A stretch of 64,000 nt of DNA, taken from the NCBI GenBank assembly GCA_036267635.1, contig DATAVR010000083.1, forward strand, positions 1 to 64,000. Reading direction: 5' to 3'. Positions 7,767-16,190 of the stretch are shown here, piece after piece. Origin of the DNA: JADGRB01 sp036267635. GTDB taxonomy: Bacteria > Myxococcota_A > Polyangia > Fen-1088. Within the stretch, counting starts at the first letter, position 1. Each line of letters starts with the position of its first letter. The position numbers were made by a program, and so were the translations under genes. The notes below the pieces were generated by a model. The model was given only the letters and a program-made list of their open reading frames with translations, was not told where the DNA came from and did no database searches.

Positions 7767-8654
7767 GTGGTGGTCCAGGCCCAGAGTCCGCAGCGCGTCC
7801 CGATCGTTCCGTCCGTCGACGGTGACCGGCACGTGCTCGCCTGGGACGACGTCTCCTTCGAGGTCGACGCGCGCACGGGCGGCCGCGTGACGGCGCTGCG
7901 GCTTGGCGGCCGAAATCTGTTGACCGGTCCGGAGATCGACGCCAGCAACTTCGGCTCGACCTTTTGGACCAGCCCGCAGAGCGCCTGGGGCTGGCCGCCC
8001 GTGCCGGAGGTCGACCACGCCGAGTACCGCGCGTCGATCGAAGGCAGCGCCATCGTCATGCGCAGCGCGCGGAGCGCGAGCCTGGGCGTGGAGATCGAAA
8101 AGCGCTTCACCGCCGATCGCCCGCGCGGCGCCGTGCTGTTCGAGTATCGAATTCACAATCTGGGTGCGGCGCCGCTCCAGACGGCCCCCTGGCAGATCAC
8201 CCGGGTCGGGCCGGGGGGCCTCACGTTCTATCCGTCGGGCGAGGGGGCTTTCCCGCCGTCGAACCTGGGCGTGCGCGACGCGCTCGGCGCCACCTGGTAC
8301 GACTACGACAAGGCGGCGATCAACGATCACCAGAAGCACTTCGCCGACGGCCGAGAGGGATGGCTGGCGCACGTCGACGGCGACGCGCTGTTGGTGAAGA
8401 CCTTCCCGGCGGTGCCGCGGTCCGCGCACGCGCCTGGTGAGGCGCAGATCGAGATCTACGCCAGCCCGGCCCACACCTACGTCGAGGTGGAGGCGCAAGG
8501 GGCGTACGAGACGGTGGCGCCGGGCGCGGCGCTCACCTGGCAGGTGGTCTGGCTGGCGCGCCGGCTGCCGCCGAAGGTGCCGGTCGCCGTCGGCAGCGAG
8601 GCGCTCTTGGCGCACGTCCGCGCGCTGGTCGCCGCCGACGCCGCCGCACGGTGA
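7767..8654 (+). CDS. DUF4380-like protein, aldose-mutarotase-type fold
   Basis: The 295-residue protein reads as a beta-sandwich with the opening FEVDARTGGRVTALRLGG and NLLTGPE, followed by FWTSPQSAWGWPP. This pattern is typical of DUF4380, which is related to galactose mutarotase and other carbohydrate-binding proteins. No signal peptide is visible. Consecutive GTG codons at 7767 and 7770 are both possible starts. It lies 29 bases after the phosphatase gene and overlaps the next gene by four bases. Sugar binding is a family-level inference; no catalytic residues are assigned. Confidence 0.7.
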   Translation: MVVQAQSPQRVPIVPSVDGDRHVLAWDDVSFEVDARTGGRVTALRLGGRNLLTGPEIDASNFGSTFWTSPQSAWGWPPVPEVDHAEYRASIEGSAIVMRSARSASLGVEIEKRFTADRPRGAVLFEYRIHNLGAAPLQTAPWQITRVGPGGLTFYPSGEGAFPPSNLGVRDALGATWYDYDKAAINDHQKHFADGREGWLAHVDGDALLVKTFPAVPRSAHAPGEAQIEIYASPAHTYVEVEAQGAYETVAPGAALTWQVVWLARRLPPKVPVAVGSEALLAHVRALVAADAAAR

Positions 8655-9349
8655 ACGTGGCCTTTGAGCGCCGGTTCGTCCTCGAGCTGCCGTTCGGGGT
8701 TTGCGTGGGCGTGTCGCTGCCGGACGGCCGCTTCGAGTTGCCCGGCGAGCTGCACCCCGAAGAGGCGGCGTTCGCGCGGACGTTGCCGGAGGCGCGGCGC
8801 GCCGGGTGGGTCGGTGGTCGGGTGGCTCTGCGCGCGGCGCTGGCCGCGGCGGATCTCGCGGCGCCGGCGCCGATCCTGGCCTCCCCGCGCGGAGCGCCGC
8901 TGCTTCCGCCCGGCGCGATCGGTTCGGTGAGCCACAAACGGGCGATCGCCGTCGCGCTGGCCGCGCGCGAGCCGTCGCCGCGCGCGACGATCGGGATCGA
9001 CGTCGAGGAGCTCCGTCCGCTGCGCGTCGACGTCGCCGGCCGGGTGCTCACGCCGGAGGAGCGGGCGGCGCTCCCGGCGGATGGCGTGGCGCGCGACGCG
9101 GCCGTGCTACTCGCCTTTTCGGCCAAGGAGGCGATCTACAAAGCGCTCGACCCTTGGGTGCAACGCTTCGTCGCCTTTCACGAAGCGTCCGTGGGCCGCG
9201 CATCCGACGGCGCGGTCACCGGCCGCCTTGCGCTCGATGGGGGCGAGGGACCGTTCGGCGTTGAGCTTCACGAGGCGTGCCCAGCGGGCGAGGCGGGGCT
9301 CGTTCTGGTCGCCGCTCGTGTGCGGCCAGTCGATGTTGTCCGGAGCTAA
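8651..9349 (+). CDS. 4'-phosphopantetheinyl transferase, Sfp/EntD type
   Basis: This enzyme would transfer the phosphopantetheine arm of CoA to carrier proteins of polyketide, peptide or fatty-acid synthesis. The diagnostic blocks are GSVSHKRAIAVA (about residue 95), the Mg-binding GIDVEE (about 117), and FSAKEAIYKALDP (about 157). Length (232 residues) is that of the EntD branch. It starts at GTG overlapping the DUF4380 stop and closes the ten-gene plus-strand run. No polyketide or peptide synthetase is in the window, so its target lies elsewhere. Confidence 0.9.
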   Translation: MNVAFERRFVLELPFGVCVGVSLPDGRFELPGELHPEEAAFARTLPEARRAGWVGGRVALRAALAAADLAAPAPILASPRGAPLLPPGAIGSVSHKRAIAVALAAREPSPRATIGIDVEELRPLRVDVAGRVLTPEERAALPADGVARDAAVLLAFSAKEAIYKALDPWVQRFVAFHEASVGRASDGAVTGRLALDGGEGPFGVELHEACPAGEAGLVLVAARVRPVDVVRS

Positions 9350-9731
9350 CGCGCAGCGAGAGACGCCGCCAGGCGGGACCGTGATCGCTGTCGGCGTCGG
9401 AACGGCCGCAATCGACCGACGAATGAAGCCCAATGCTTATGCAACGCGCTGGCCAGTCACTCGATGATTCAGGTGATCTCCCCTTCTCGCCGGCGGTATC
9501 GACCGCCCTCGCGAAGGCATCGCCCTCGAAGGTCGCGGTCGACAGCAATGCTGGTCCTCGGTGGAAGCACTGTCCCGCCGCCTCGCAAGGCGTTCATCTC
9601 TGACCTGAGGGAGACCGCTCCTTCAGCGACAGAGGTCGCTTACCGGCAGAAAGGGCGTTTGTTCTTCCCATTCCTACGTCGTACACGGGCTCATTCGCGT
9701 GCGAGGTGGCCGCCCAGGCAGGCGTGTTTCG
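9350..9731. other. Convergent gap without a recognised gene
   Basis: The 382 bases between the convergent transferase and antitoxin genes contain open frames, but their translations are Arg/Ser/Pro-rich with no recognisable domain and no ribosome binding site. Base composition is slightly lower in GC than the neighbours. No terminator with a T tract was found. It may be decayed sequence linked to acquisition of the toxin-antitoxin pair. Confidence 0.5.
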
Positions 9732-10253
9732 CTATGCGGCCCGCAAGCGCGCGACGTCGAGAGTCCGATAAGCGGGCACCGCCGTTCGAGGCGCCGAGTG
9801 CTCCCTCAGCGCCTTCTCCGCCCCCGCGAAGAGCGTCCCGGCCTTGTCGCTAAGCTGCATGAACACGTGAGACCGCAGCGCGTAGGAGTTCGCTCCCGCC
9901 AGACGACCGCCTTCCTGCTCCCAGCGGTTGGCGGTGGCGCGATCCACGCCGAGGTGCTCGGCGAGATCCGCCTGCGTATACTCGAGCAGCTTGCGCAAGA
10001 ACTTCACTTCGATCGGTTCCAGCTCGGCCTGGGTCAGCATGGAACCGGCGATGGCGAGCGAGGCGAGCTCCAGCACGTCGCCCGGAACGAGAACGGCGCC
10101 GCAAACCGGGCAGGAAGGCACAGCGAGATTCTTGACGATGACCTCATTGAGGCCGAGCAGCGGCCCGATGTCTCGCTTGCCGGCCTTGACGGCCAGCTGC
10201 CCCTTCCCGCAGCTCGGGCAGGTGGTTGCCGCCTTGAAATGACCGCTCTTCAT
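9732..10253 (-). CDS. Antitoxin, YgiT/MqsA type: zinc ribbon plus HTH
   Basis: The 173-residue protein has an N-terminal zinc-ribbon with two Cys pairs (CPSCG near residue 12 and CPVCG near 49). A helix-turn-helix follows (YTQADLAEHLGVDRATANRWEQ, split here as Y-TQADLAEHLGVDR and ATANRWEQ). This is the MqsA/YgiT antitoxin architecture: the zinc part binds the toxin and the HTH binds the operator. It lies 19 bases downstream of a small gene in the toxin-first order seen for MqsRA and related pairs. A long C-terminal tail (about residues 115-173) is extra. It probably represses its own promoter through the palindrome at 10542-10560. Confidence 0.85.
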   Translation of the reverse strand: MKSGHFKAATTCPSCGKGQLAVKAGKRDIGPLLGLNEVIVKNLAVPSCPVCGAVLVPGDVLELASLAIAGSMLTQAELEPIEVKFLRKLLEYTQADLAEHLGVDRATANRWEQEGGRLAGANSYALRSHVFMQLSDKAGTLFAGAEKALREHSAPRTAVPAYRTLDVARLRAA

Positions 10254-10272
10254 GACTTCGTCTCCTTTTGAA

Positions 10273-10539
10273 TCAGAACACTGTGACCACGATCAGTCGC
10301 TTGCCGAGGTGATCCACGTAGACTTCCACGCCGATCGCGGTCGCGATCTCGTCGAGGCTCGGTCCGGTCACGCGCCAGCACGTTCCTCCGAAACGGGGAA
10401 TGCCGCCCGCATGCGCCTCGCAGCCCGTCGCTTTCTTGATGCTGCTCTTCATGTCGGCCGCCGTGATGCCCCGCTGTCCTCCGCCCAACGCCTCGCGGGC
10501 CCACCTCAGCGCTTCGCCAGCAGCGGAGGGGCCGGCCAC
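10273..10539 (-). CDS. Small toxin-like protein, probably DUF4258-related
   Basis: The 88-residue product is encoded just upstream of the zinc-ribbon/HTH antitoxin. Its C-terminal half (TCWRVTGPSLDEI, then VYVDHLGKRLIVVTVF) has the alternating strand pattern and final LIVVTVF strand seen in DUF4258/RelE-like small toxins. The exact family is uncertain. The GTG at 10539 leaves no room for a ribosome binding site before the operator, so translation may be leaderless or begin at an internal Met (ADMKSS). Toxicity has not been shown and is inferred from context. Confidence 0.6.
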   Translation of the reverse strand: MAGPSAAGEALRWAREALGGGQRGITAADMKSSIKKATGCEAHAGGIPRFGGTCWRVTGPSLDEIATAIGVEVYVDHLGKRLIVVTVF

Positions 10540-10541
10540 GC

Positions 10542-10560
10542 ATGTAGCATCTTGCTACAT
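10542..10560. promoter_or_regulatory. Perfect palindrome, probable toxin-antitoxin operator
   Basis: ATGTAGCA-TCT-TGCTACAT is a perfect inverted repeat with 8-bp arms and a 3-bp spacer, directly upstream of the toxin start. Its position and symmetry fit a binding site for the HTH of the adjacent antitoxin, giving autoregulation. Confidence 0.75.
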
Positions 10561-10597
10561 CGAGACCCGAGGGGCAAGGCCCAAATCCTCGCCTTGT

Positions 10598-11149
10598 CTA
10601 GAAGTAGTAGCGGACGCCAGCTTCGATGTTGAAGTGCGCGCCGCCGCTCTCATGGATGGACGAGCCGTCGGCGCCCATCGCGTTGATGCTGCCGATATCG
10701 GCCAGGCCGCCGCCGAGAAGGATCCCCACGCCGGACGCGAACCGCCATTCGTAGCCGATGTTGACGAGGAGAGCGCTGGCTGACCCCGTCACCTCTCCCA
10801 TCGAAAGATGCACGTAGGCGAAACCAATACCGACATAGGGCGTGTGGCCGAAGGATTTGAGCTGAAGCTGGACCGTCGGCGCAAAGCCGTACCCGGTGGC
10901 GGTCTCGGTCGATCCGTACCCCTCGTCGATCGATTCGGACAGGTAGTTTGCCTGCAGGTCGAAGGCGACGTGAGGGATCTCGCGGACGATCAGGTCGGCG
11001 CCGAGGAGCCCGATCCCGTTGCCGATCTTGTATCCCACCCCGAACGGGTGCACCTCCGTCTCTTCGGCGCGCGCCGCCCTGGGCCTGCCCAGCAGGACGA
11101 GAACGAAAGCGATCGAAAAGACCAAGAAGGCACTCGAGAGTCGCTTCAT
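10598..11149 (-). CDS. Outer-membrane beta-barrel protein
   Basis: The 183-residue protein starts with a signal peptide (residues 1-28, ending RAARAEE). It continues with alternating polar/hydrophobic strands such as VAFDLQANYLSES, TPYVGIGFAYVHLS and ALLVNIGYEWRF, and ends RYYF, the terminal aromatic signature of barrel proteins inserted by the BAM machinery. The size suggests an eight-stranded barrel like OmpA/OmpW-type small porins. No ligand can be proposed. It lies four bases downstream of the hydrolase gene on the same strand, so the two may be co-transcribed. Confidence 0.8.
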   Translation of the reverse strand: MKRLSSAFLVFSIAFVLVLLGRPRAARAEETEVHPFGVGYKIGNGIGLLGADLIVREIPHVAFDLQANYLSESIDEGYGSTETATGYGFAPTVQLQLKSFGHTPYVGIGFAYVHLSMGEVTGSASALLVNIGYEWRFASGVGILLGGGLADIGSINAMGADGSSIHESGGAHFNIEAGVRYYF

Positions 11150-11153
11150 GCGC

Positions 11154-11831
11154 TCAGGTTCGCTTGCGCTCGCGGAGCGCGCGGAACTCTTCGAAGGTCG
11201 CGCAGCGTAAAAAACGGTTGCTGCCGAGCTCGTGGGCGATGGTCGAGGTCGGCGTCTCGCCGTAGTCGTGGCCCGGGAAGACGCGGGTCTCCTCTGGCAG
11301 CCGGGTGAGCCGCTGCAGGCTCTTCCACATCTCGGCGGTGTCGCCGCCCCTGAAGTCGGTGCGGCCGCAGCCGCCGACGAACAGCACGTCGCCGGTCACC
11401 ACGTAACCGTCGGCCAGGTAGCAGGTGCCGCCCACGGTGTGGCCGGGCGTATCGAGCACCCGCACGCCGCGCTTGCCGACGGAAACGTCCAGACCGTCGA
11501 CGGCGTCGAGCATCTTCCGTCCCGCGGCGCTCACCGCGGCCGCCTCGCGCGGGCTCACCACCACGGTCGCACCGGTCTTCTCGCAGAGCGCGTCGACCCC
11601 CTCGATGTGATCGTTGTGGGTGTGAGTGATGAGGGCGGTCGTGACCGTGAGGCCGCGCCGCGCCACCTCGGCGAGCAAGCGATCGACCTCCCAGGCCGGA
11701 TCGACGATGGCCGCCTCGCGCGTCTCGGGGCAGTAGAGGATCTCGCAGAAGTTCTGCAGCAGGCCGACCTCCATCTGCACCACCTCGGGCGCGGGCGGCA
11801 GGCCGGCGGCGTCGTTCGCGCCGTCGCTCAT
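11154..11831 (-). CDS. Metallo-beta-lactamase-fold hydrolase, glyoxalase II-like
   Basis: The 225-residue hydrolase has the metal-binding HTHNDH motif (residues 70-75), the second ligand block TPGHTVGG, the aspartate block GDVLFVGGCGRTDF and the final FPGHDYG. This set is shared by hydroxyacylglutathione hydrolases and persulfide dioxygenases. The spacing and the two-metal HxHxDH form favour thioester hydrolysis, but the substrate is not decided. No signal peptide is present. Its ATG overlaps the stop of the upstream beta-propeller gene (ATGA). Confidence 0.85.
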   Translation of the reverse strand: MSDGANDAAGLPPAPEVVQMEVGLLQNFCEILYCPETREAAIVDPAWEVDRLLAEVARRGLTVTTALITHTHNDHIEGVDALCEKTGATVVVSPREAAAVSAAGRKMLDAVDGLDVSVGKRGVRVLDTPGHTVGGTCYLADGYVVTGDVLFVGGCGRTDFRGGDTAEMWKSLQRLTRLPEETRVFPGHDYGETPTSTIAHELGSNRFLRCATFEEFRALRERKRT

Positions 11832-14056
11832 TTGGACCCCACCCGCACCGTCGCCGAGGCGGCGCCCACGTTGTCGGCGCTGTCCCAGGCGCGCACGGTG
11901 ACGGCGTGCGGGCCAGGCGGCAGCGTCGGGAGCTTGAGGGTGAAGGCCTCGACCAGATCGTCGCAGATGCCGTCGGCCGGGGCCAGGATCTGCCAGTCGC
12001 CGCCGTCGATGGCGTACTCGAGGCCGGTGAGCGGGCTCTGGTCGTCGCGCGCGCGCCCCGAGACGAACGGATACTTCGCCACCAGGCCGATCACCTCGGG
12101 CTTGCGGTTGTCGACCAGGATCGGCGCCGAGTCGAGGCTGGCCTCGAGGACGCGCTCGCGCGGCTCCGAGCGCTCGTCGCTGGCGACGACGCGGACGACG
12201 TAAGTTCCGTCGGGGAGACCCTCGGTGTTCCAGTCGAAGTCGGTCTTGGTGAGCGGATCCGGGCCGCCGAGCGGCCGCCAGACGGCGTCGTTCTCCTCGC
12301 GGAAGAAGAGCCGGTAGGCGAGGTCGTCGCCGTCGAGGTTGTCGACCTTCCAGTGCAGCTTGACGAGCGGCGAGTGGCTGCGCGTCGCGGCAGCCGGGGT
12401 CAGGGACGCGCCGCCGAGGCCGCCCAGCGCTCCGCCGCTCGAGAGCGGTGCCGCTCCCGCGCCGTCGCCGGAGGTGATCTCGGTGATCCGGGCGCGCTGG
12501 TTCTGCGGGAGATACGCCAGCGTCACCTGCCCGACGTGCGCCTCGGGCGCGCCGAAAGTCAGCCGGTATTGCACGTAACGCGCGGCCGGGCTGCCGACCA
12601 GACCGACGCCGCCGTCCCCGGTCGCGCGCGCCTGATCGAGGCCGGTGAACGCCGACCAGGTGACGTCGGGCTTGGCGGTGTTCCCGGAGCGCGTCGCCAC
12701 GCCGAGCTCATGCGTGCCGTGCCAGCGGAGGAGCCCCCAGCGCGCGTGGAAGTCGGCGTCGAGCACGCGCGAGAGATAGCTCGCTTGCTTCGCCGTTGCG
12801 GGGGTGACGCGGTAGATGCCGCCCACGTCGCCGGTGCCGACCAGGAAGTTCTTCCCGGCGCGCAGCAGGGTCAGCGCCTGGCGCTCGGGAAGATCGATGG
12901 CCAGCGCGGCTTTGCGATCGGGATCGACCCGATAGACGCGTCCTTCGGTGCCGGTGCCGACGTAGGCACTCCCGGCGTCGTCGAAGGCGAGCGTGGTGAA
13001 GTAGCCGTCGCCGATCGAGAAGACCTGCTCGGTGCGGCCGTCGGGATCGATCCGGTAGAGCGCCGCCTTGGACTTGCGCTGCCCCGGCCGCGGCAGGGCG
13101 CCGGCCGAGGCGGGCGAGCCGGTCGGCGAGACGGTGATGCGGGTGCCGCGCGCGGCGATCGGCCCCGCGGAGGTCGCCGGGGCCGCGTGCTCGAAGTCGT
13201 TGACCGCCACGTAGACGGCGTTGCCCGAGCGGGCGATCGCGCGGACCTCTTCGGCGTCGAAGTCGCCCAGCGCCTCGGCGTGGCCGTCGAGGCCGACCCG
13301 AAACAGGATCGCCTCCTCGGACGTGCCGGCGTAAAGGTGCTTGTCGTCGGCCTGCAGCAGCGACACGACGTGCTTGTCGCCGGAGTCCCAGATCTCCTTG
13401 GAGTGCCCGTTGCGATCGACCGCGAAGATCTTCCCCGGTCCACCGGTGCCGGCGTAGACGACGCCGGTCTTGGCGTCGAGCGCCAGCGCCCAGACGTGGT
13501 CGGTGCCGAGCGTGGCGAAGAGGCGGGCGCCCCCCGCCGGATCTCCCGCTTTTTCTGCCTTTTGGGGATCGACAGTGTAGAGCTTCCCGCCCGGCGTGGT
13601 GCCGGCGATCAGCGTCCCGTCGGGGCGCGCCACCAGCGCCGTCACCCAGGCGGCGTCGAGCGTGGCGATGCGGCGGGCGTGCGCATCGCCGCCGGCGACG
13701 TCGACCGCGTAGATGCGGCCCTGATCTCCGGTGCCGAAGTAGGCGGTCTTCCCGTCGGGCGAGGTCGTCGAGCACCAGACGAACGCGGCATCGACGGCGA
13801 CCGGCGCCGTCTTCATCCCCGGCACCACCGTGCCGTCGGGGAGGATCATGCTGGCCGTCGCTTCCCCTTCCTCGAAGTCCTTGGCGGTCGTCTGGCGGAA
13901 GCTCTTGCTGGTGGCGGCGCCGGCGGAGGTGGCCGTCGCCGCCAGGGCGAGCGCCAGCGCCGGCAGCGCCAGCAGCATGAAAGCGGAACGACAGGCCAGC
14001 GCCGGGCGCGAGGCCAGCGTGGCAGGGGGACGGCGGGACAATCGCATCTGGCGCAT
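11828..14056 (-). CDS. Exported beta-propeller protein with C-terminal Ig-like region
   Basis: The 742-residue protein has a long, basic-started signal peptide (cleavage near residue 47, SAGAAT). Residues about 75-450 contain repeated blades with motifs such as AYFGTGDQGRIYAVD, VVYAGTGGPGKIFAVD and AYVGTGTEGRVYRVD, giving a seven-bladed-type propeller. The remainder (about 560-742) looks like Ig/fibronectin-like beta domains (GTYVVRVVASDERSE, GPHAVTVRAWDSADN). No catalytic motif is seen; ligand binding or protein interaction is likely. It lies 54 bases after the S55-like gene in the same direction and overlaps the hydrolase gene. Confidence 0.75.
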   Translation of the reverse strand: MRQMRLSRRPPATLASRPALACRSAFMLLALPALALALAATATSAGAATSKSFRQTTAKDFEEGEATASMILPDGTVVPGMKTAPVAVDAAFVWCSTTSPDGKTAYFGTGDQGRIYAVDVAGGDAHARRIATLDAAWVTALVARPDGTLIAGTTPGGKLYTVDPQKAEKAGDPAGGARLFATLGTDHVWALALDAKTGVVYAGTGGPGKIFAVDRNGHSKEIWDSGDKHVVSLLQADDKHLYAGTSEEAILFRVGLDGHAEALGDFDAEEVRAIARSGNAVYVAVNDFEHAAPATSAGPIAARGTRITVSPTGSPASAGALPRPGQRKSKAALYRIDPDGRTEQVFSIGDGYFTTLAFDDAGSAYVGTGTEGRVYRVDPDRKAALAIDLPERQALTLLRAGKNFLVGTGDVGGIYRVTPATAKQASYLSRVLDADFHARWGLLRWHGTHELGVATRSGNTAKPDVTWSAFTGLDQARATGDGGVGLVGSPAARYVQYRLTFGAPEAHVGQVTLAYLPQNQRARITEITSGDGAGAAPLSSGGALGGLGGASLTPAAATRSHSPLVKLHWKVDNLDGDDLAYRLFFREENDAVWRPLGGPDPLTKTDFDWNTEGLPDGTYVVRVVASDERSEPRERVLEASLDSAPILVDNRKPEVIGLVAKYPFVSGRARDDQSPLTGLEYAIDGGDWQILAPADGICDDLVEAFTLKLPTLPPGPHAVTVRAWDSADNVGAASATVRVGSK

Positions 14057-14110
14057 CGGGGCCGTAATTGTAAAGGAGGGGCGGATATTCCGCTGCCGGC
14101 CCCGAGACAG

Positions 14111-16024
14111 TTAACGATCCCCGAGGGCGTCGGACTTGACCGCCACCGTCAGCTCTTCGCGTCCGCTGACGAGCTGCCGCGCCGGGAAGACGGTGCGGTC
14201 GGCGACGTGGTAGGCGCCGGCGCGGTTGGTCTGGTTGCCCGGCCGGAGCGTGTCGAGGGCGGAGTCGGGCATCCCCGGGATGAGCCGCCCACGCAGCGAG
14301 GCGCCGTCGTCGGGGGTCTGCAGCGTCACCACGATCGAGCTGGCCGAGTACGACTTGCGCAGGTTGTCGATGTAGACGGGGAGCGTCTCGGCCTGCGGCA
14401 GGTCGGGCTTCACCGACGCGCCGGTGGCGACCTCGATCTTCAAGGTCTGCCCCGCCACGGTGCGCGGGATGATCACCGGGACCGTCTCGACGTACTCCGA
14501 CCCCGCGTAGGGGCGCATCGTGACGCGCAGGTCGACGGTGTCGCCGGCGTGAACCTCCTGCGTCGGCATCGCCACGCCGACGATCTCGGCCACGTCGCGC
14601 CGGTATTCCACGCGGACGTCGACGTCCATCCGATCGAGGACCACCGGCTCGTAGGGGTTGAAGAGGAGATCTCCCATCGCCCGCAAACCGCGCGACGACG
14701 CCAGCGCGTGGCTCGACACGCCCTCGGGTGAGAAGATCTGGTCGCGCAGCTCGAGCGGCGCGAACCCCTTGACGCCGACCTTGGAGGTGACGGTCACGAT
14801 CATGTCGGTCACGTCGGGCTCGGCGTCGGCGATCGCGTTGCCGACCACCATCGAGGCGAACATCGGCGTCAGCCGCCGGTTGCGCGCCACCTCGGCGTGG
14901 AAGAGGCGCGGCTCGACGCCGGGGCCGCTGACCCGCACGTCGATGGGGATCATGGTGGTGCGCGCGTCGAGGTCGCCGATGATGCAGGCGGGGCGATCCT
15001 GGACCAGCGTGCCGACCTCGTTGAGCGGCGACGACATCTTGAACGACTGCGACAGGCTGGGGAGAAAGGCGTGGATCTCGGCGTCGACCATCGGCAGGTA
15101 GACCTCGCCGATGCCGAACAGCGGGTGGCCGAAGGCCAGCACGTCGGAGCCGTTCACGTAGGTGACGGTGCCGGTGGCCACGGTGCTCATGTCACCGCGC
15201 ACCAGCTCGACGCCGATCGCCGAGCCGGGCGCGACGTGGCCGGCGGCCGGCGGCCCGAGGTGGCCCCCGCCGCCCGCCTGCAGCGGCACCAGGCCCGTCG
15301 GTCGCATCTCCTCGGCCAGCTCACCGACGGTGCGCGCCGAGAACCCCGAGACCGTGAGCGGCACCGACGCGCGCAGCAGGCGCGGCTCGCCGTTGGCCGG
15401 GGCCGGTCCGATCGGGGGCAGCCCGAGCCCGCGCGACAGCGCGTCGGGCGTGGTGAATCCGGCGTGCGTCGGCTGGATGGCGCTCGCCAGCGCGGCCGGG
15501 ATCCGCAGCGGCTCCTGGGCGGCGACCACCCCGGCGTTCTGCCCGGCTTGCTGGCCGTTCTGCGTGAAGACTTCGTGCCCGACGCGGCGCGGGCGGCGCC
15601 GCTCGGCCAGCATCGACTCGATCGGCGTGACGCCCCCGAGCGGCTCCTTGGCGAAGCTCCAGGCGTAGGCGACGGCGCCGACCAGCTTGCCGTCGATGTA
15701 GACCGGGCTGCCGCTCATGCCGGCGACGATGCCGCTGAACTCGACGCGCGGATCCTCGGCGCGGATCAGGATGACGTCCTGCTTGGGCAGGAAGTTGTGC
15801 ATCACCGCCACCACCCGCACCTTGAACGGCTCCGGCTTGGTCCCCTGGAAGACCGTCAGCGCCTCCCCCACCATCCCCGGCTTGACGTCGGCGAGCGGCA
15901 TGATGGCCGGCGGCGGTCCGGCTGGGACCACGGCGCGCAGCCTGATCCCGTTTGCCGCCGATGCAGCGACCGGAAGAGAGAGGGCGAACAACCCAAAAAA
16001 CAGGCTCAACCAGGGGCGATGCAC
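14111..16024 (-). CDS. Exported SpoIVB/S55-type serine protease-like protein
   Basis: A signal peptide (residues 1-24) is followed by a region resembling peptidase family S55: MPLADVKPGMVGEALTVFQG, a central VAVMHNFLPKQDVILIRAED with His76, and the Ser-containing VAGMSGSPVYIDGKLVGAVA with Ser104. The GMSGSPV block matches the S55 catalytic serine. S55 is best known from Bacillus SpoIVB, which triggers sigma-K activation, but homologues occur in Gram-negative bacteria with unknown targets. The large C-terminal part (about 400-637) has beta-rich sequence with no catalytic motif. The first codon is GTG and the ribosome binding site is weak. Activity is inferred. Confidence 0.75.
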   Translation of the reverse strand: MHRPWLSLFFGLFALSLPVAASAANGIRLRAVVPAGPPPAIMPLADVKPGMVGEALTVFQGTKPEPFKVRVVAVMHNFLPKQDVILIRAEDPRVEFSGIVAGMSGSPVYIDGKLVGAVAYAWSFAKEPLGGVTPIESMLAERRRPRRVGHEVFTQNGQQAGQNAGVVAAQEPLRIPAALASAIQPTHAGFTTPDALSRGLGLPPIGPAPANGEPRLLRASVPLTVSGFSARTVGELAEEMRPTGLVPLQAGGGGHLGPPAAGHVAPGSAIGVELVRGDMSTVATGTVTYVNGSDVLAFGHPLFGIGEVYLPMVDAEIHAFLPSLSQSFKMSSPLNEVGTLVQDRPACIIGDLDARTTMIPIDVRVSGPGVEPRLFHAEVARNRRLTPMFASMVVGNAIADAEPDVTDMIVTVTSKVGVKGFAPLELRDQIFSPEGVSSHALASSRGLRAMGDLLFNPYEPVVLDRMDVDVRVEYRRDVAEIVGVAMPTQEVHAGDTVDLRVTMRPYAGSEYVETVPVIIPRTVAGQTLKIEVATGASVKPDLPQAETLPVYIDNLRKSYSASSIVVTLQTPDDGASLRGRLIPGMPDSALDTLRPGNQTNRAGAYHVADRTVFPARQLVSGREELTVAVKSDALGDR

Positions 16025-16190
16025 GAGACTTTGAGGGTAGAGGGGCGATCGGGTTGCGTCAACGCGACCCCCGATTTTTTCCGAGAAATCCGCGCTTTGG
16101 ATGAGCCGAATGGGGCCGCGAAATCCATACCTTGGACCACCTGTGCGCCCCTTCTTGACACCCCCCGCCGCTGCCGCCCATCATTCGACC

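Noticed and set aside
9464..9853. Plus-strand open frame in the gap after the phosphopantetheinyl transferase
   Set aside because: Arg/Ser/Pro-rich translation, no ribosome binding site, and runs into the antitoxin gene.
11906..14731. Very long plus-strand open frame opposite the propeller and S55-like genes
   Set aside because: Composition of a shadow frame, no domain, and overlaps two genes with clear signal peptides.
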